DNA of 23,691 nt. Origin: Treponema sp. Lineage in GTDB: Bacteria > Spirochaetota > Spirochaetia > Treponematales > Treponemataceae. Of the stretch, positions 16,641 to 23,680 are shown in pieces (positions within the stretch are counted from its first letter, which is position 1; every line of letters begins with the position of its first letter). The notes under the pieces are model-generated. The model did not search any database. It was not told the DNA's origin and saw nothing but the letters and a program-made list of their open reading frames with translations. The position numbers and the translations under genes are program-made. The DNA is taken from contig SFOB01000085.1 in NCBI GenBank assembly GCA_004554075.1, forward strand, positions 1 through 23,691, read 5' to 3'.

Positions 16641-16683
16641 TTAGTAGTAAGAATTTTCGTTTTACTACTAATTTTACTACTAA
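16641..16683. repeat. 12-bp tandem repeat with an inverted copy
   Basis: TTTTACTACTAA occurs twice in tandem (16660-16671 and 16672-16683). An inverted copy, TTAGTAGTAA, lies at 16641-16650. CAGCCCG follows at 16684. The block sits between the last island gene and the phosphatase remnant, the place where a recombinase attachment region would be expected. No gene is recognised from 16633 to 16931 besides the remnant. Confidence 0.5.
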
Positions 16684-16812
16684 CAGCCCGCAACAACTTG
16701 CTCTATCTTGCCGTATTTTGCCAAGATGACAGATTAAGAATACATTTCACAAATCACCCAGAATCCCTTGCAAAACAGGGCATTTCCGGGCAAAAAGGAG
16801 TAAATTGAAACT

Positions 16813-16860
16813 ATGATAAAAGTACTATTCATCTGCCACGGCAGGATTTACCGGGCATGA
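16813..16860 (+). pseudogene. LMW protein tyrosine phosphatase 5' remnant (right copy)
   Basis: ATG at 16813 opens MIKVLFICHGRIYRA and then TGA. It aligns with the left copy at 69-119: GGGCAAAAAGGAGTAAAT is identical upstream of both starts, then AAACTATGATAAA and TGCCACGGCA are identical, with scattered differences between. The pair is homologous but clearly diverged. It marks the right edge of region A; base composition rises after about 16,950. Confidence 0.55.
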
Positions 16861-16931
16861 TGAAAAGTCTCAAATCGTCTTATAAGTCCCGAAAATAAGC
16901 GTTTTTTGTGTTTCGCTCTCAGAAAATCAAA

Positions 16932-17177
16932 ATGAGCGATTTATTAACTTGTGAATTTAATATCGATACTGCCTGTGTGGAGCTTTGCTTCGCTGATGGC
17001 AGCATGATTTCTATAGACTGCACCGCCGTTGAGAACGAGGTCGCAGACAATATGTACCAGAGGTCAGAGCTTGACTATCTGATATACAATGACCCGGTAG
17101 CCTATGCGAATTTAATTCTCAATGGTGACCCGGAAACATACTTGAAAACCGTTACGGAATACAACCCTTTGGACTGA
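16932..17177 (+). CDS. DUF6061 family protein
   Basis: This is an 81-aa protein. ATG at 16932 was preferred to the in-frame TTG at 16908 because the conserved part starts at MSDLLTCEFNIDTACVELCF. No strong ribosome binding site is visible. The rest (DGSMISIDCTAVENE, then NMYQRSELDYLIYNDP and the end EYNPLD) matches my memory of DUF6061, a small conserved protein of Firmicutes ICEs of unknown function. It lies just right of the phosphatase remnant and before a strong terminator, as a single-gene unit. Confidence 0.65.
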   Translation: MSDLLTCEFNIDTACVELCFADGSMISIDCTAVENEVADNMYQRSELDYLIYNDPVAYANLILNGDPETYLKTVTEYNPLD

Positions 17178-17193
17178 TTACCAGAGATAAAGC

Positions 17194-17239
17194 AAGCCGT
17201 CTGTGCGGGCATGAGAAATGCTCGTACAGACGGCTTTTT
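17194..17239 (+). terminator. Strong Rho-independent terminator
   Basis: AAGCCGTCTGT (17194-17204) pairs perfectly with ACAGACGGCTT (17226-17236), followed by TTT. It ends the DUF6061 transcript and insulates the TetR promoter. Confidence 0.85.
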
Positions 17240-17276
17240 AGGTGAGTATCTGTTTTCAAATGATAATTTTTATTGC

Positions 17277-17323
17277 TTGACCGATTCGGTTATTGGTGCT
17301 ATACTCTAAATAACCGAATCGGT
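17277..17323 (+). promoter_or_regulatory. TetR-type promoter with two inverted operators
   Basis: TTGACC (17277-17282) and TATACT (17300-17305) are spaced by 17 bp. ACCGATTCGGT (17280-17290) overlaps the -35, and ACCGAATCGGT (17313-17323) lies just downstream of the -10. They are the same 11-bp palindrome in opposite orientation, and the 15-bp blocks around them form a larger inverted repeat. Binding of the TetR protein encoded next would close the promoter. Confidence 0.8.
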
Positions 17324-17348
17324 TATTATGTAAAAAGGAGAAAATGAA

Positions 17349-17966
17349 TTGGACAAATTTTTGGCCCTGACCGAAGAAAAGAGAACGGCTATTCTCAATG
17401 CGGCGCTCCAGTGTTTCGGCAAGTTTGGTTATGAAAAAGCCTCAATCAATGATATTGCGGTAGCCGCACACATTTCCAAAGCGTCTGTGTTTCAGTATTT
17501 CGGCAGTAAAAAGCAGCTCTACATTTACCTACTGGAATACTGCAAGAAAATCATAGAGGGAATATTTGACAAGGAAGCCCTCAATTCCCAAACAGATTTG
17601 TTCGACAGAATCCTGGCATCCAGCCGCATGGAAATGGAGAGCTTCCAAAACCAGCCCTTTATTTTGCAGTTTATTACCAGCGTCTGGGAGGAAACCTCTC
17701 CGGAAGTAGCCGATGCGCTGGTGATTCTGACCGAGGAAGTCTGCAAATTCAGAAACGATATGGTTCTTCGGGAAGATGATACGCTGAAGTTCAAAAACCC
17801 GGAGGATGCCCAGCCGGTCTTTCAAATGCTGCTTCTGATGGCCGAGGGCTATGCGGCCCGGTACCGTGGGGCGGCGGCCTTCGATTTTCAGGCTGTCATG
17901 GAGGATTTTGAGGAGAACATCGCAATTCTGCGGAAAAATTTTTATAAGGAGGAGTATCAAAAATGA
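17349..17966 (+). CDS. TetR/AcrR family transcriptional regulator
   Basis: This is a 205-aa protein. It starts at TTG 17349, 8 nt after AAGGAG (17335-17340); ATG 17344 is in another frame and dies after eight codons. A TetR N-terminal HTH lies at residues 32-51 (SINDIAVAAHISKASVFQYF), followed by GSKKQLY. The C-terminal ligand-binding part is variable and unassigned. Its ATGA stop overlaps the start of the ABC ATPase gene, and its own promoter holds two matching operators, so it very likely represses itself and the transporter. The inducer is unknown, probably a transported compound. Confidence 0.9.
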   Translation: MDKFLALTEEKRTAILNAALQCFGKFGYEKASINDIAVAAHISKASVFQYFGSKKQLYIYLLEYCKKIIEGIFDKEALNSQTDLFDRILASSRMEMESFQNQPFILQFITSVWEETSPEVADALVILTEEVCKFRNDMVLREDDTLKFKNPEDAQPVFQMLLLMAEGYAARYRGAAAFDFQAVMEDFEENIAILRKNFYKEEYQK

Positions 17967-18850
17967 GTGAGCAAGCAATCGTCTTAAACCAGCTGACCAA
18001 GCACTATGGAACCCATCGGGGGATCAACGACCTCAGTTTCTCGGTGAATGAGGGCGAGTTTTTCGGCTTCATTGGCCCCAACGGTGCAGGAAAATCCACC
18101 ACCATCCGCACGCTGATGGGCCTGATCCATCCCAGCGGCGGCAACGCCTCTATTTTCGGCCTGGACTGTCAGACCAAGGCCAGTGTCATTGCCAGAGATG
18201 TGGGCTACCTTCCCAGCGAGAACAGCTATTATGAAAACATGAAGGTGCGGGACCTGCTGCAATACACCGCTGACCTGTACGGCATGGACTGCGAAACGAA
18301 AATGTATGAGCTTTCTGAGCGCCTTAATCTGGATCTGACCCGGAAAATCGCAGACCTGTCTCTGGGTAACAAGAAAAAGGTGGGGATTGTGTCTGCCATC
18401 ATGACCTCGCCCAAGCTGCTGATTATGGACGAGCCCACCAGCGGCTTAGACCCGCTGATCCAGCAGGCCTTCTACGATATTCTGAAGGAGGAGAACAGCC
18501 GGGGAACCACCATTTTCTTCTCATCCCATGTCCTCAGCGAAGTACAGAAGCTGTGTGACCGGGTGGCAATCTTAAAAGAAGGCAAACTCGTGGGCATTCA
18601 GTCCATCAAAGAGCTTCGGGAAAGCGGCTATAAAAAGGTCAGCCTCACCGCCAAAACAACCATTCCCCGTGACTTCTGGGGCTTGCCCGGCATTGCCAAC
18701 TACACCGAGAGTCCTGACAAGACCTCTGTTTCCTTTATGTATAACGGCAATATCACAGCGATCATCGACAAGCTTCACCTGCTGCATTTGGACGATGTGC
18801 TTTTGGAAGAGCCCTCTTTGGAGGAAATCTTCATGCACTACTATGCGTAA
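17963..18850 (+). CDS. ABC transporter ATP-binding protein
   Basis: This is a 295-aa protein. ATG at 17963 overlaps the TetR stop (ATGA), with AAGGAGG 11-17 nt upstream. All nucleotide-binding motifs are present: Walker A GPNGAGKST (38-46), the signature loop LSLGN (132-136), Walker B LLIMDEP with D156-E157 and the switch histidine H189. The C-terminal ~80 residues form the extra domain common in ABC-2-type exporters. With the two following permeases it should form an exporter energised by ATP at the cytoplasmic face. The substrate (drug, peptide or lipid) cannot be told. Confidence 0.93.
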   Translation: MSEQAIVLNQLTKHYGTHRGINDLSFSVNEGEFFGFIGPNGAGKSTTIRTLMGLIHPSGGNASIFGLDCQTKASVIARDVGYLPSENSYYENMKVRDLLQYTADLYGMDCETKMYELSERLNLDLTRKIADLSLGNKKKVGIVSAIMTSPKLLIMDEPTSGLDPLIQQAFYDILKEENSRGTTIFFSSHVLSEVQKLCDRVAILKEGKLVGIQSIKELRESGYKKVSLTAKTTIPRDFWGLPGIANYTESPDKTSVSFMYNGNITAIIDKLHLLHLDDVLLEEPSLEEIFMHYYA

Positions 18851-18863
18851 GGAGGTGTCAGGC

Positions 18864-19658
18864 ATGGTCATTTTGAAATATGAACTGAAAAGACATCGAA
18901 CCTATATCCTGGGCTGGGCTATCGCCTTGGCACTGTGTATTTTTTTGATGACGCCGACTTATTACAGCTTTCTGGATGCTGCCTCCGTGGAACTCTTTGA
19001 AACCATGGGCACCACGGACTTTTACAGGAGTGTCGGCGTATCGATGGAATACCTAACCTCTCCGCTGGGCATTTATGGGTTCCTGACCAGCTTTTTCATG
19101 ATTGCCTCCGGCATTTTTGGGATGCACTTCGGCATTTCCATTCACACCAGAGAATGTACGGAAGGAACCTCGGAATATCTGTTTACAAAGCCCTTTCCCC
19201 GGAAAGCAATTTATTGGGCAAAGGCATTGACCGTGTTTGTCGGCGTGGCAATCGTTGGTGCGGCGTATCTGCTGGCTTCCCTTTTCGCCATGGCAATATT
19301 CCGTTCCGGAACTCCCTGGGGAGAGTTTTTCCTGATTGCCCTGTCCCTGACCCTTGTTACGCTGTTCTTCGCTGCAATGGGTCTGATGGTGGGAGTTTTG
19401 TTTTCCCGCAACCGCAGTCCGCTGCTGACTGCCGGTTTGGTTGTGTTCGTTGAGTATTGCATTACCAGCTTCTCCAACATCGTCAGTAACCGGGCTATCA
19501 GTTTTCTGTCTCCCTACTCGTTCTTCGGAGCCGCCGAGATCTCCAAAGCCGGCTTCTATGACCTCCGGTATCTTGGGTGGTGCGTGCTGCTGTTTGCCTT
19601 GTTTTTGGTGCTTTCTTACGGTGTCTTTCTGAAAAAAGACATTCAGTTCCGCAGCTAA
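18864..19658 (+). CDS. ABC-2 type permease, subunit 1
   Basis: This is a 264-aa protein. ATG at 18864 follows AAGGAGGTG; the longer frame upstream of it is only a shadow of the ATPase gene. About six hydrophobic segments are visible, starting with one at about 14-34 and followed by a long hydrophobic stretch near 70-95. TSEYLFTKPFPRK is the conserved cytoplasmic loop shared with subunit 2. It is the membrane subunit of the exporter, 13 nt after the ATPase gene. Confidence 0.88.
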   Translation: MVILKYELKRHRTYILGWAIALALCIFLMTPTYYSFLDAASVELFETMGTTDFYRSVGVSMEYLTSPLGIYGFLTSFFMIASGIFGMHFGISIHTRECTEGTSEYLFTKPFPRKAIYWAKALTVFVGVAIVGAAYLLASLFAMAIFRSGTPWGEFFLIALSLTLVTLFFAAMGLMVGVLFSRNRSPLLTAGLVVFVEYCITSFSNIVSNRAISFLSPYSFFGAAEISKAGFYDLRYLGWCVLLFALFLVLSYGVFLKKDIQFRS

Positions 19659-19670
19659 GGAGGTGTGAAC

Positions 19671-20456
19671 ATGAAAATATTGATTAAAAATGAGTTTCGT
19701 CAAACCAGAAGACTTTTGCTGATCTGGCTGGGAATCATGCTGCTTCTGTGCGGTTTCTGCTATTTTGAGCTTCTGTCCCTACAGGACAGTCTGGATGAAA
19801 TGGCCGCGATGGTCAGCCAATTTCCGAGACTGATCATGATTATGTTCGGAGTCAAAGGCGACTTGACGACATCCACCGGCTGGTATGTGTGCATCTATTT
19901 CTGGGAGGGACTGCTGGCGTTTCCCTATGCCATGTCTTTGGGACTGTCCTGTGTGGCAAAGGAAAAGAAATTCGGAACATCGGAATACCTGTTCACAAAG
20001 CCTGTGAAGCGGAAAACCATTGTTCTGGCGAAGGTGATCGTCTCGGCAGTGAACCTGCTGGTGTTCGCCCTGTTCAGTGGCGTGTGCAATTATTTCACAA
20101 TTGTTCTTCCTTTGGGTGGTCTGGATCAGCCGGGAGCGGTGCTTTCCACAACGATGGGAATGTTCTTTACCCAGATCCTCTTTTTTGCCCTGGGGCTGCT
20201 GTTTGCCAGCGTGCTCCTGTCCTATAGGGCTGCGGTGCGGACAGGAACAATTTCCATGCTGGCTGCCTATGCGTTGGCCTTTACTGCCGAGTACACAGGT
20301 AATCATTTTCTGGACTTTCTGACCCCATTGCGTTATTTTGATGTGTACGAGGTAGCACTGCACGGTTTCCACCTTCCCTATATCTTCTTAACAATCGTTG
20401 TGGCAGGCATTTGTGTCGCAGCTGCCCTGAAACAATGGAAACGGCGGGAATTGTGA
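19671..20456 (+). CDS. ABC-2 type permease, subunit 2
   Basis: This is a 261-aa protein. ATG at 19671 follows AAGGAGGTG; GTG 19665 lies inside the ribosome binding site. It is a paralogue of subunit 1: the same start (MKILIKNEFRQTRR), about six membrane segments and the shared FGTSEYLFTKPVKRK loop. It ends the transporter operon. The two permeases probably pair as a heterodimer. Confidence 0.88.
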   Translation: MKILIKNEFRQTRRLLLIWLGIMLLLCGFCYFELLSLQDSLDEMAAMVSQFPRLIMIMFGVKGDLTTSTGWYVCIYFWEGLLAFPYAMSLGLSCVAKEKKFGTSEYLFTKPVKRKTIVLAKVIVSAVNLLVFALFSGVCNYFTIVLPLGGLDQPGAVLSTTMGMFFTQILFFALGLLFASVLLSYRAAVRTGTISMLAAYALAFTAEYTGNHFLDFLTPLRYFDVYEVALHGFHLPYIFLTIVVAGICVAAALKQWKRREL

Positions 20457-20514
20457 TTTTACATGAATCGTGTATCTTGAAAAAGGCAGCTAACGATATA
20501 TGGAGGAAATATTT

Positions 20515-20877
20515 ATGTTACGACCAAAAGAAGTAGTATGTAAATGGGTAGATGCGTTCAATAATCACGATGTAGAAGCAATCGTGAGCTTGTACCATGA
20601 TAACGCAACCAACCATCAAGTGACAAATGATCCCGTGATTGGGATAGATGCAATCCGAGAAATGTTTACAACAGAATTTGCCACTGCCGATATGACTGCC
20701 ATTGTAGAGAACATCTTTGAAGATGGACAGTGGGCGATTTTAGAATGGAAGGATCCTCTGGGACTGCGGGGATGCGGCTTCTTCCATGTTGTAAATGGTA
20801 AAATTCTGTTCCAGAGAGGATATTGGGATAAGATGTCCTTTTTGAAGCAGCATAATTTACCTATTGAATCGTTGTGA
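20515..20877 (+). CDS. NTF2/SnoaL-like domain protein
   Basis: This is a 120-aa protein. ATG at 20515 was chosen because GGAGG (20502-20506) stands 8 nt before it; ATG 20500 would place that site inside the gene. VCKWVDAFNNHDVEAIVSLYHDNA, IGIDAIREMF and the beta-rich end (GQWAILEWKDP, then GCGFFHVVNGKI) are typical of NTF2-like (SnoaL-type) cone-fold proteins, usually small enzymes or ligand binders. It sits 58 nt behind the transporter, possibly on the same transcript. No specific substrate was recognised. Confidence 0.75.
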   Translation: MLRPKEVVCKWVDAFNNHDVEAIVSLYHDNATNHQVTNDPVIGIDAIREMFTTEFATADMTAIVENIFEDGQWAILEWKDPLGLRGCGFFHVVNGKILFQRGYWDKMSFLKQHNLPIESL

Positions 20878-20915
20878 AAAAGTGAACAAAGCACGAAGTT
20901 GAAGGGATCAGTAAA

Positions 20916-21461
20916 ATGGAGCGAGGAAGAATTATCGTAATTACAGGCCCTCCGGGAACTGGAAAATCGACAGTATCAGCTATTGTTGCGAAGGAATCCT
21001 GTATGGAAAAATCAGTGCATATGCATACCGATGATTTTTACCATTACCTGAGCAAAGGGGCAATATTGCCGCATTTGCCGGAATCCAATGAGCAAAACCT
21101 GATTGTGATCGAGGCCTTTTTAGAAGCCGCAAAGCGTTATGCCCGTGGTGGATATGATGTAATCGTGGATGGAATTATCGGCCCGTGGTTTTTGCAGCCT
21201 TGGTTAAATATCGTTCACGAAGGCTATGAAGTACATTATATCATTTTGAGAGCAAGCAAGGAGGAAACCCTGAACCGGGCGACTGGACGTTTGAAATTGG
21301 ATAGCGAAACAAATACTGAATTGGTAGAAGTGATGTGGGAGCAATTCCATCATCTTGGAGTATATGAGCGGAATGCTATAGACACAACAAATGATTCGAT
21401 TCAGGATACAGTTTCCGCAATAAACGAGAAAATTTCAAATAAAACAGCGTTGTTATTGTAA
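20916..21461 (+). CDS. P-loop NTPase / small-molecule kinase-like protein
   Basis: This is a 181-aa protein with Walker A GPPGTGKST (11-19), an HTDDFYHYL block in the place of the substrate-binding acidic pair of nucleoside or chloramphenicol phosphotransferase-like kinases, and a DGIIGPW strand end. A modest purine-rich stretch (GAAGGGA) precedes the ATG. The length fits AAA/kinase-type proteins that phosphorylate a small substrate. It is the last gene before a strong terminator and is 38 nt after the NTF2-like gene. The substrate is unknown; zeta-toxin-like or aminoglycoside-type activity should not be assumed. Confidence 0.7.
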   Translation: MERGRIIVITGPPGTGKSTVSAIVAKESCMEKSVHMHTDDFYHYLSKGAILPHLPESNEQNLIVIEAFLEAAKRYARGGYDVIVDGIIGPWFLQPWLNIVHEGYEVHYIILRASKEETLNRATGRLKLDSETNTELVEVMWEQFHHLGVYERNAIDTTNDSIQDTVSAINEKISNKTALLL

Positions 21462-21482
21462 CGGAATACCACCAGCGAAAAA

Positions 21483-21526
21483 CCGCTGCTACATGGAATT
21501 AAAACCATGCGGCAGCGGCTTTTTTA
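21483..21526. terminator. Bidirectional terminator between convergent genes
   Basis: CCGCTGCTACATGG (21483-21496) pairs with CCATGCGGCAGCGG (21505-21518), two internal mismatches, followed by TTTTTT on the plus strand and preceded by an A-run at 21477-21482, which gives a U-tract on the minus strand. It ends the kinase transcript and the XRE gene transcript. Confidence 0.85.
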
Positions 21527-22345
21527 TTTCCGGGCTTTATTCTTATGACTTGGGAAACTCTTTAACAACTTAGATTTCTTAAATATTCTCTTCATGGTGT
21601 CATGCTCGTCATCAAGAAGCTTATCGTAGTCAATTTGCAGTTCTTCGCAGAAGTAACGCCAGAATTCTTCAATCGGATTACTCTTATATTTCATGGACTG
21701 CAAAAGACGCTGCATCTTTTTATCGTTGGAAGCAGGTCTTTCAATGGGAGCAGATTCCGTGGCGTTTTGGTGGTTCTCACGGATGCTGCGAATGACCCGA
21801 TCCAGATCGCCGTGGATGTTATGGAAGAAGTATTCCTCTTCGTCGATGCGGGCAGCGTCCAGAACCTGAACATACAGGTCGTTGCTCTCTGGGTTATGTT
21901 GTTGCACAATTTGGAGCCGAACCGCATTCAGCCAGTCGTTCATATTCTTAATCTGCATGGTGGCGATGCCGTCCACATAGATTTCGGTGTCGGTCATCAG
22001 CTTTAGAAAATCCGGGTGCTTTATCATCTCGCAGAGCAGACGGTTGTTGAGTCTGCCGCTTTTTAGAATATCCAAGGTTTCATCGTCCAGATGAAGCTCC
22101 GATATATCGTGATTCTGAACTTCACGGGATTCGGTGAGTCCCAGCAGCCAGTCGGTAGAAACATGGTAGTATTCGGCAAGGATCACCAGATTTGTATGAC
22201 TGATGTCTTTGTAATCATCGCTTTCATAGCTGCCCAGAGTGGATGAAGCGATTCCGGTTTCATCTGCAAGCTGTTTCAGCGTGAATCCTTTTTCCACAAC
22301 TCGCAAATCTTTTAGTTTTTCTTGTATTGATAAGCCTTTTTTCAT
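21524..22345 (-). CDS. XRE-family HTH regulator
   Basis: This is a 273-aa protein on the minus strand. ATG at 22345 is preferred because AAGGAGA lies 7 nt upstream on that strand; the longer frame from 22474 has no ribosome binding site. The N-terminal XRE HTH is clear (TLKQLADETGIASSTLGSYE at about 22-41), followed by the LAEYYHVSTDWLLGLTES motif typical of ICE and phage repressors. The C-terminal 190 residues, mostly charged helices, have no recognised domain. Its promoter holds a short palindrome, so it may regulate itself. It sits convergent to the transporter cluster and upstream of the Rep-type genes, and is a candidate ICE control protein. Confidence 0.85.
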   Translation of the reverse strand: MKKGLSIQEKLKDLRVVEKGFTLKQLADETGIASSTLGSYESDDYKDISHTNLVILAEYYHVSTDWLLGLTESREVQNHDISELHLDDETLDILKSGRLNNRLLCEMIKHPDFLKLMTDTEIYVDGIATMQIKNMNDWLNAVRLQIVQQHNPESNDLYVQVLDAARIDEEEYFFHNIHGDLDRVIRSIRENHQNATESAPIERPASNDKKMQRLLQSMKYKSNPIEEFWRYFCEELQIDYDKLLDDEHDTMKRIFKKSKLLKSFPSHKNKARK

Positions 22346-22388
22346 GGCAAAATCTCCTTCCTGCGGCTGCATTTCTGCCGCTGTTTTC

Positions 22389-22418
22389 ATTATATCATGC
22401 CTTGTCCACAATCGTGGA
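22389..22418 (-). promoter_or_regulatory. Promoter region of the XRE gene with a short palindrome
   Basis: On the minus strand a perfect TATAAT box corresponds to 22389-22394. Upstream is the palindrome TCCAC-N4-GTGGA (22405-22418), which lies where the -35 would be. A dimeric repressor such as the XRE protein could bind there. No good -35 was seen. Confidence 0.4.
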
Positions 22419-22824
22419 AATTTTTGCTTTTTAGCAGAAAATCCTACTTTGCGGATATCCGGCACGGGGGTCAAAAATGTTCCATAATGTAGTCAGTTCA
22501 TCGATGGATTATTCCAATCGAATGACCGTCCTGATGGGATATGCTTCCCGGTGAAGCAGCGCAGTGACTATCGGCAGGAACATGGAGGAACCCTGATCGA
22601 TACGAGCGTGCCAACGGAAGCAAAACGCCGCAGAGAAACTGGGGCAGGAACGACATCAGGGAAGCACGGCGAACTGACACAAAAAATGATACCGAAACAC
22701 GACAAACTGACAGGGGGATAGTCTACCCTGTCAGCAATCCTTCGGGGATTTTTGCGCCTCTCCAAGGCGGTGTTTTGGCTAAAAATCGCCCCGAAACCAT
22801 ACACAAAATCGGGAGGATACCATT
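22419..22824. other. Mostly noncoding ICE stretch with two inverted repeats
   Basis: No convincing gene was found. CTGACAGGG (22707-22715) pairs with CCCTGTCAG (22726-22734) across 10 nt. Directly after it, AATCC (22736-22740) pairs with GGATT (22746-22750) and is followed by TTT, giving a small terminator-like hairpin. An open frame starting at GTG 22551 and ending at TAG 22719-22721 encodes a polar 56-residue peptide without a ribosome binding site; it was not accepted as a gene. GGGAGGA at 22811-22817 is the ribosome binding site of the next gene. Confidence 0.4.
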
Positions 22825-23013
22825 GTGCCGAGAATGAGCCAAAAGAGGAAATTGGAACTGTCCTTTTTCCTGAATGACCGGGGGCGTGTCAGCTACAACA
22901 ATCTGTGCCGGAAGTGCCAGCATGAATGCAGGCAGAGTTTCCGGGCAGTTGTGGTTGACTGCCCTCGTTATTTATCCAAACGAGCGAAGAAAAAGGAGAA
23001 CCCAACCAAATGA
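22825..23013 (+). CDS. Small Cys-rich ICE protein
   Basis: This is a 62-aa protein. It starts at GTG 22825, 7 nt after GGGAGGA. It has four cysteines in CRKCQHECRQSFRAVVVDC, a zinc-binding-like pattern, and a basic C-terminus. The family is familiar from Tn1549/CTn-type ICEs just before a replication-initiator gene, but has no known function. ATGA overlap with the next gene (start 23010) makes translational coupling likely. Confidence 0.6.
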   Translation: MPRMSQKRKLELSFFLNDRGRVSYNNLCRKCQHECRQSFRAVVVDCPRYLSKRAKKKENPTK

Positions 23014-23351
23014 ATTTTGAATTTATGACGATAGACACACCGCTGCCGCCATGTATGCCCTTTCCCAGAGCGTTGCTGGGATTCCCGGTCAGCAGCACTG
23101 CTAAGGTCATGTACTGCCGGATGCTGGATGCCATGCTTTCAGATGGACAAGAGGACGAGAACGGCATCCTGTTTGTCTGTTTCCCTGTGACTGCAATAGC
23201 TGCCGCTCTGTCCAGAAGTTCCATGACGGTGAAGCGTTCTTTGAACGAGCTGGAAACCGCAGGACTTATCATGCGGGTGCGCCGGGGCGTTGGAGAACCG
23301 AACAGGATTTATGTGCTGATTCCGAGAGAGGACGAAGATGTTTCCTCCTGA
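23010..23351 (+). CDS. RepA_N-type replication initiator
   Basis: This is a 113-aa protein. ATG 23010 overlaps the previous stop. It has the RepA_N layout: PLPPCMPFPRALLGFPVSST, then AKVMYCRMLDA, then a winged helix (AIAAALSRSSMTVKRSLNEL) with GEPNRIYVLIP at its end. It is shorter than plasmid initiators of the family but of the usual length for ICE-borne versions. It probably starts replication of the excised element or regulates it. It is intact, unlike the relative at 13663-14145. Confidence 0.72.
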   Translation: MNFEFMTIDTPLPPCMPFPRALLGFPVSSTAKVMYCRMLDAMLSDGQEDENGILFVCFPVTAIAAALSRSSMTVKRSLNELETAGLIMRVRRGVGEPNRIYVLIPREDEDVSS

Positions 23352-23364
23352 GTTCGCTTGAAAG

Positions 23365-23383
23365 CTCTCAACGCTGTTGAGAG
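23365..23383. repeat. Perfect palindrome downstream of the Rep gene
   Basis: CTCTCAAC (23365-23372), GCT, GTTGAGAG (23376-23383): 8-bp arms and a 3-bp centre. The CAAC-N3-GTTG core is the same as in the palindrome at 13327-13347. It may be a Rep or regulator site; as a hairpin it lacks a T-run. Confidence 0.45.
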
Positions 23384-23416
23384 AAAATCGAATGTGACCG
23401 CCAAGGTCAGATGAGA

Positions 23417-23466
23417 AGCCGCTGTCAGTTTATGCGTGAATGCAAAATCCGGCAGCGGCTATTTTT
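23417..23466 (+). terminator. Probable Rho-independent terminator
   Basis: AGCCGCTG (23417-23424) pairs with CAGCGGCT (23453-23460) and is followed by ATTTTT. The 28-nt loop is long but can fold further. It would close the Cys-rich/Rep transcript. Confidence 0.6.
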
Positions 23467-23560
23467 CGGAAGTCCCTTGGGGAGTTGCGAAAAAGCCGAA
23501 GAAGCTGAAAGGAGCCATGGAGGAAATAGCGAGGTTCAGGTTTTTCGGGCAGGAGTACAG

Positions 23561-23680
23561 AGGGCGCAGCCCTTTGTGCATGGGTACAGGGAATGCAATA
23601 CCCCTGTGCAGGTCAAGGGCGGCAGCCTTGCCCAGTTAAGTGGCGTTGCGCCGCTTAGTACTGGGTATTACTTGGCGCAG
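23561..23680. other. Hairpin-dense stretch, candidate oriT
   Basis: Several short inverted repeats are packed together: AGGGC-GCA-GCCCT (23561-23573), ACAGGG (23586-23591) with CCCTGT (23602-23607), GGGC (23617-23620) with GCCC (23630-23633), and TAAGTGGCG-TTG-CGCCGCTTA (23637-23657, one mismatch). The sequence CTGGGTATTACTTGG follows at 23661. Hairpins close to such an unpaired run in front of relaxase genes mark oriT in related ICEs; the relaxase would lie beyond the window. The long open frame over this area (23436-23639) was not accepted as a gene. Confidence 0.4.

Noticed and set aside
69..16860. Treating the two phosphatase remnants as exact attL/attR of one insertion
   Set aside because: They differ at many positions outside the identical blocks, while true att repeats of a single insertion should be identical over the core.
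17529..17978. Long minus-strand open frames opposite the TetR and ABC genes (also 19053-19703 and 19779-20372)
   Set aside because: They mirror strong plus-strand genes with full domain motifs; their His/Gln/Arg-rich sequences have no domains and are typical shadows of GC-richer genes.
22551..22721. Polar 56-codon frame between the XRE gene and the Cys-rich gene
   Set aside because: GTG start without a ribosome binding site, end overlapping an inverted repeat, and no recognised family. It may be a gene relic, but support is too weak.
23436..23639. Open frame of 67 codons downstream of the RepA_N gene
   Set aside because: It begins inside the terminator, runs through the hairpin cluster, has no ribosome binding site and has a Cys/Arg/Ser-rich low-complexity end; it looks like an accident of the noncoding repeats.
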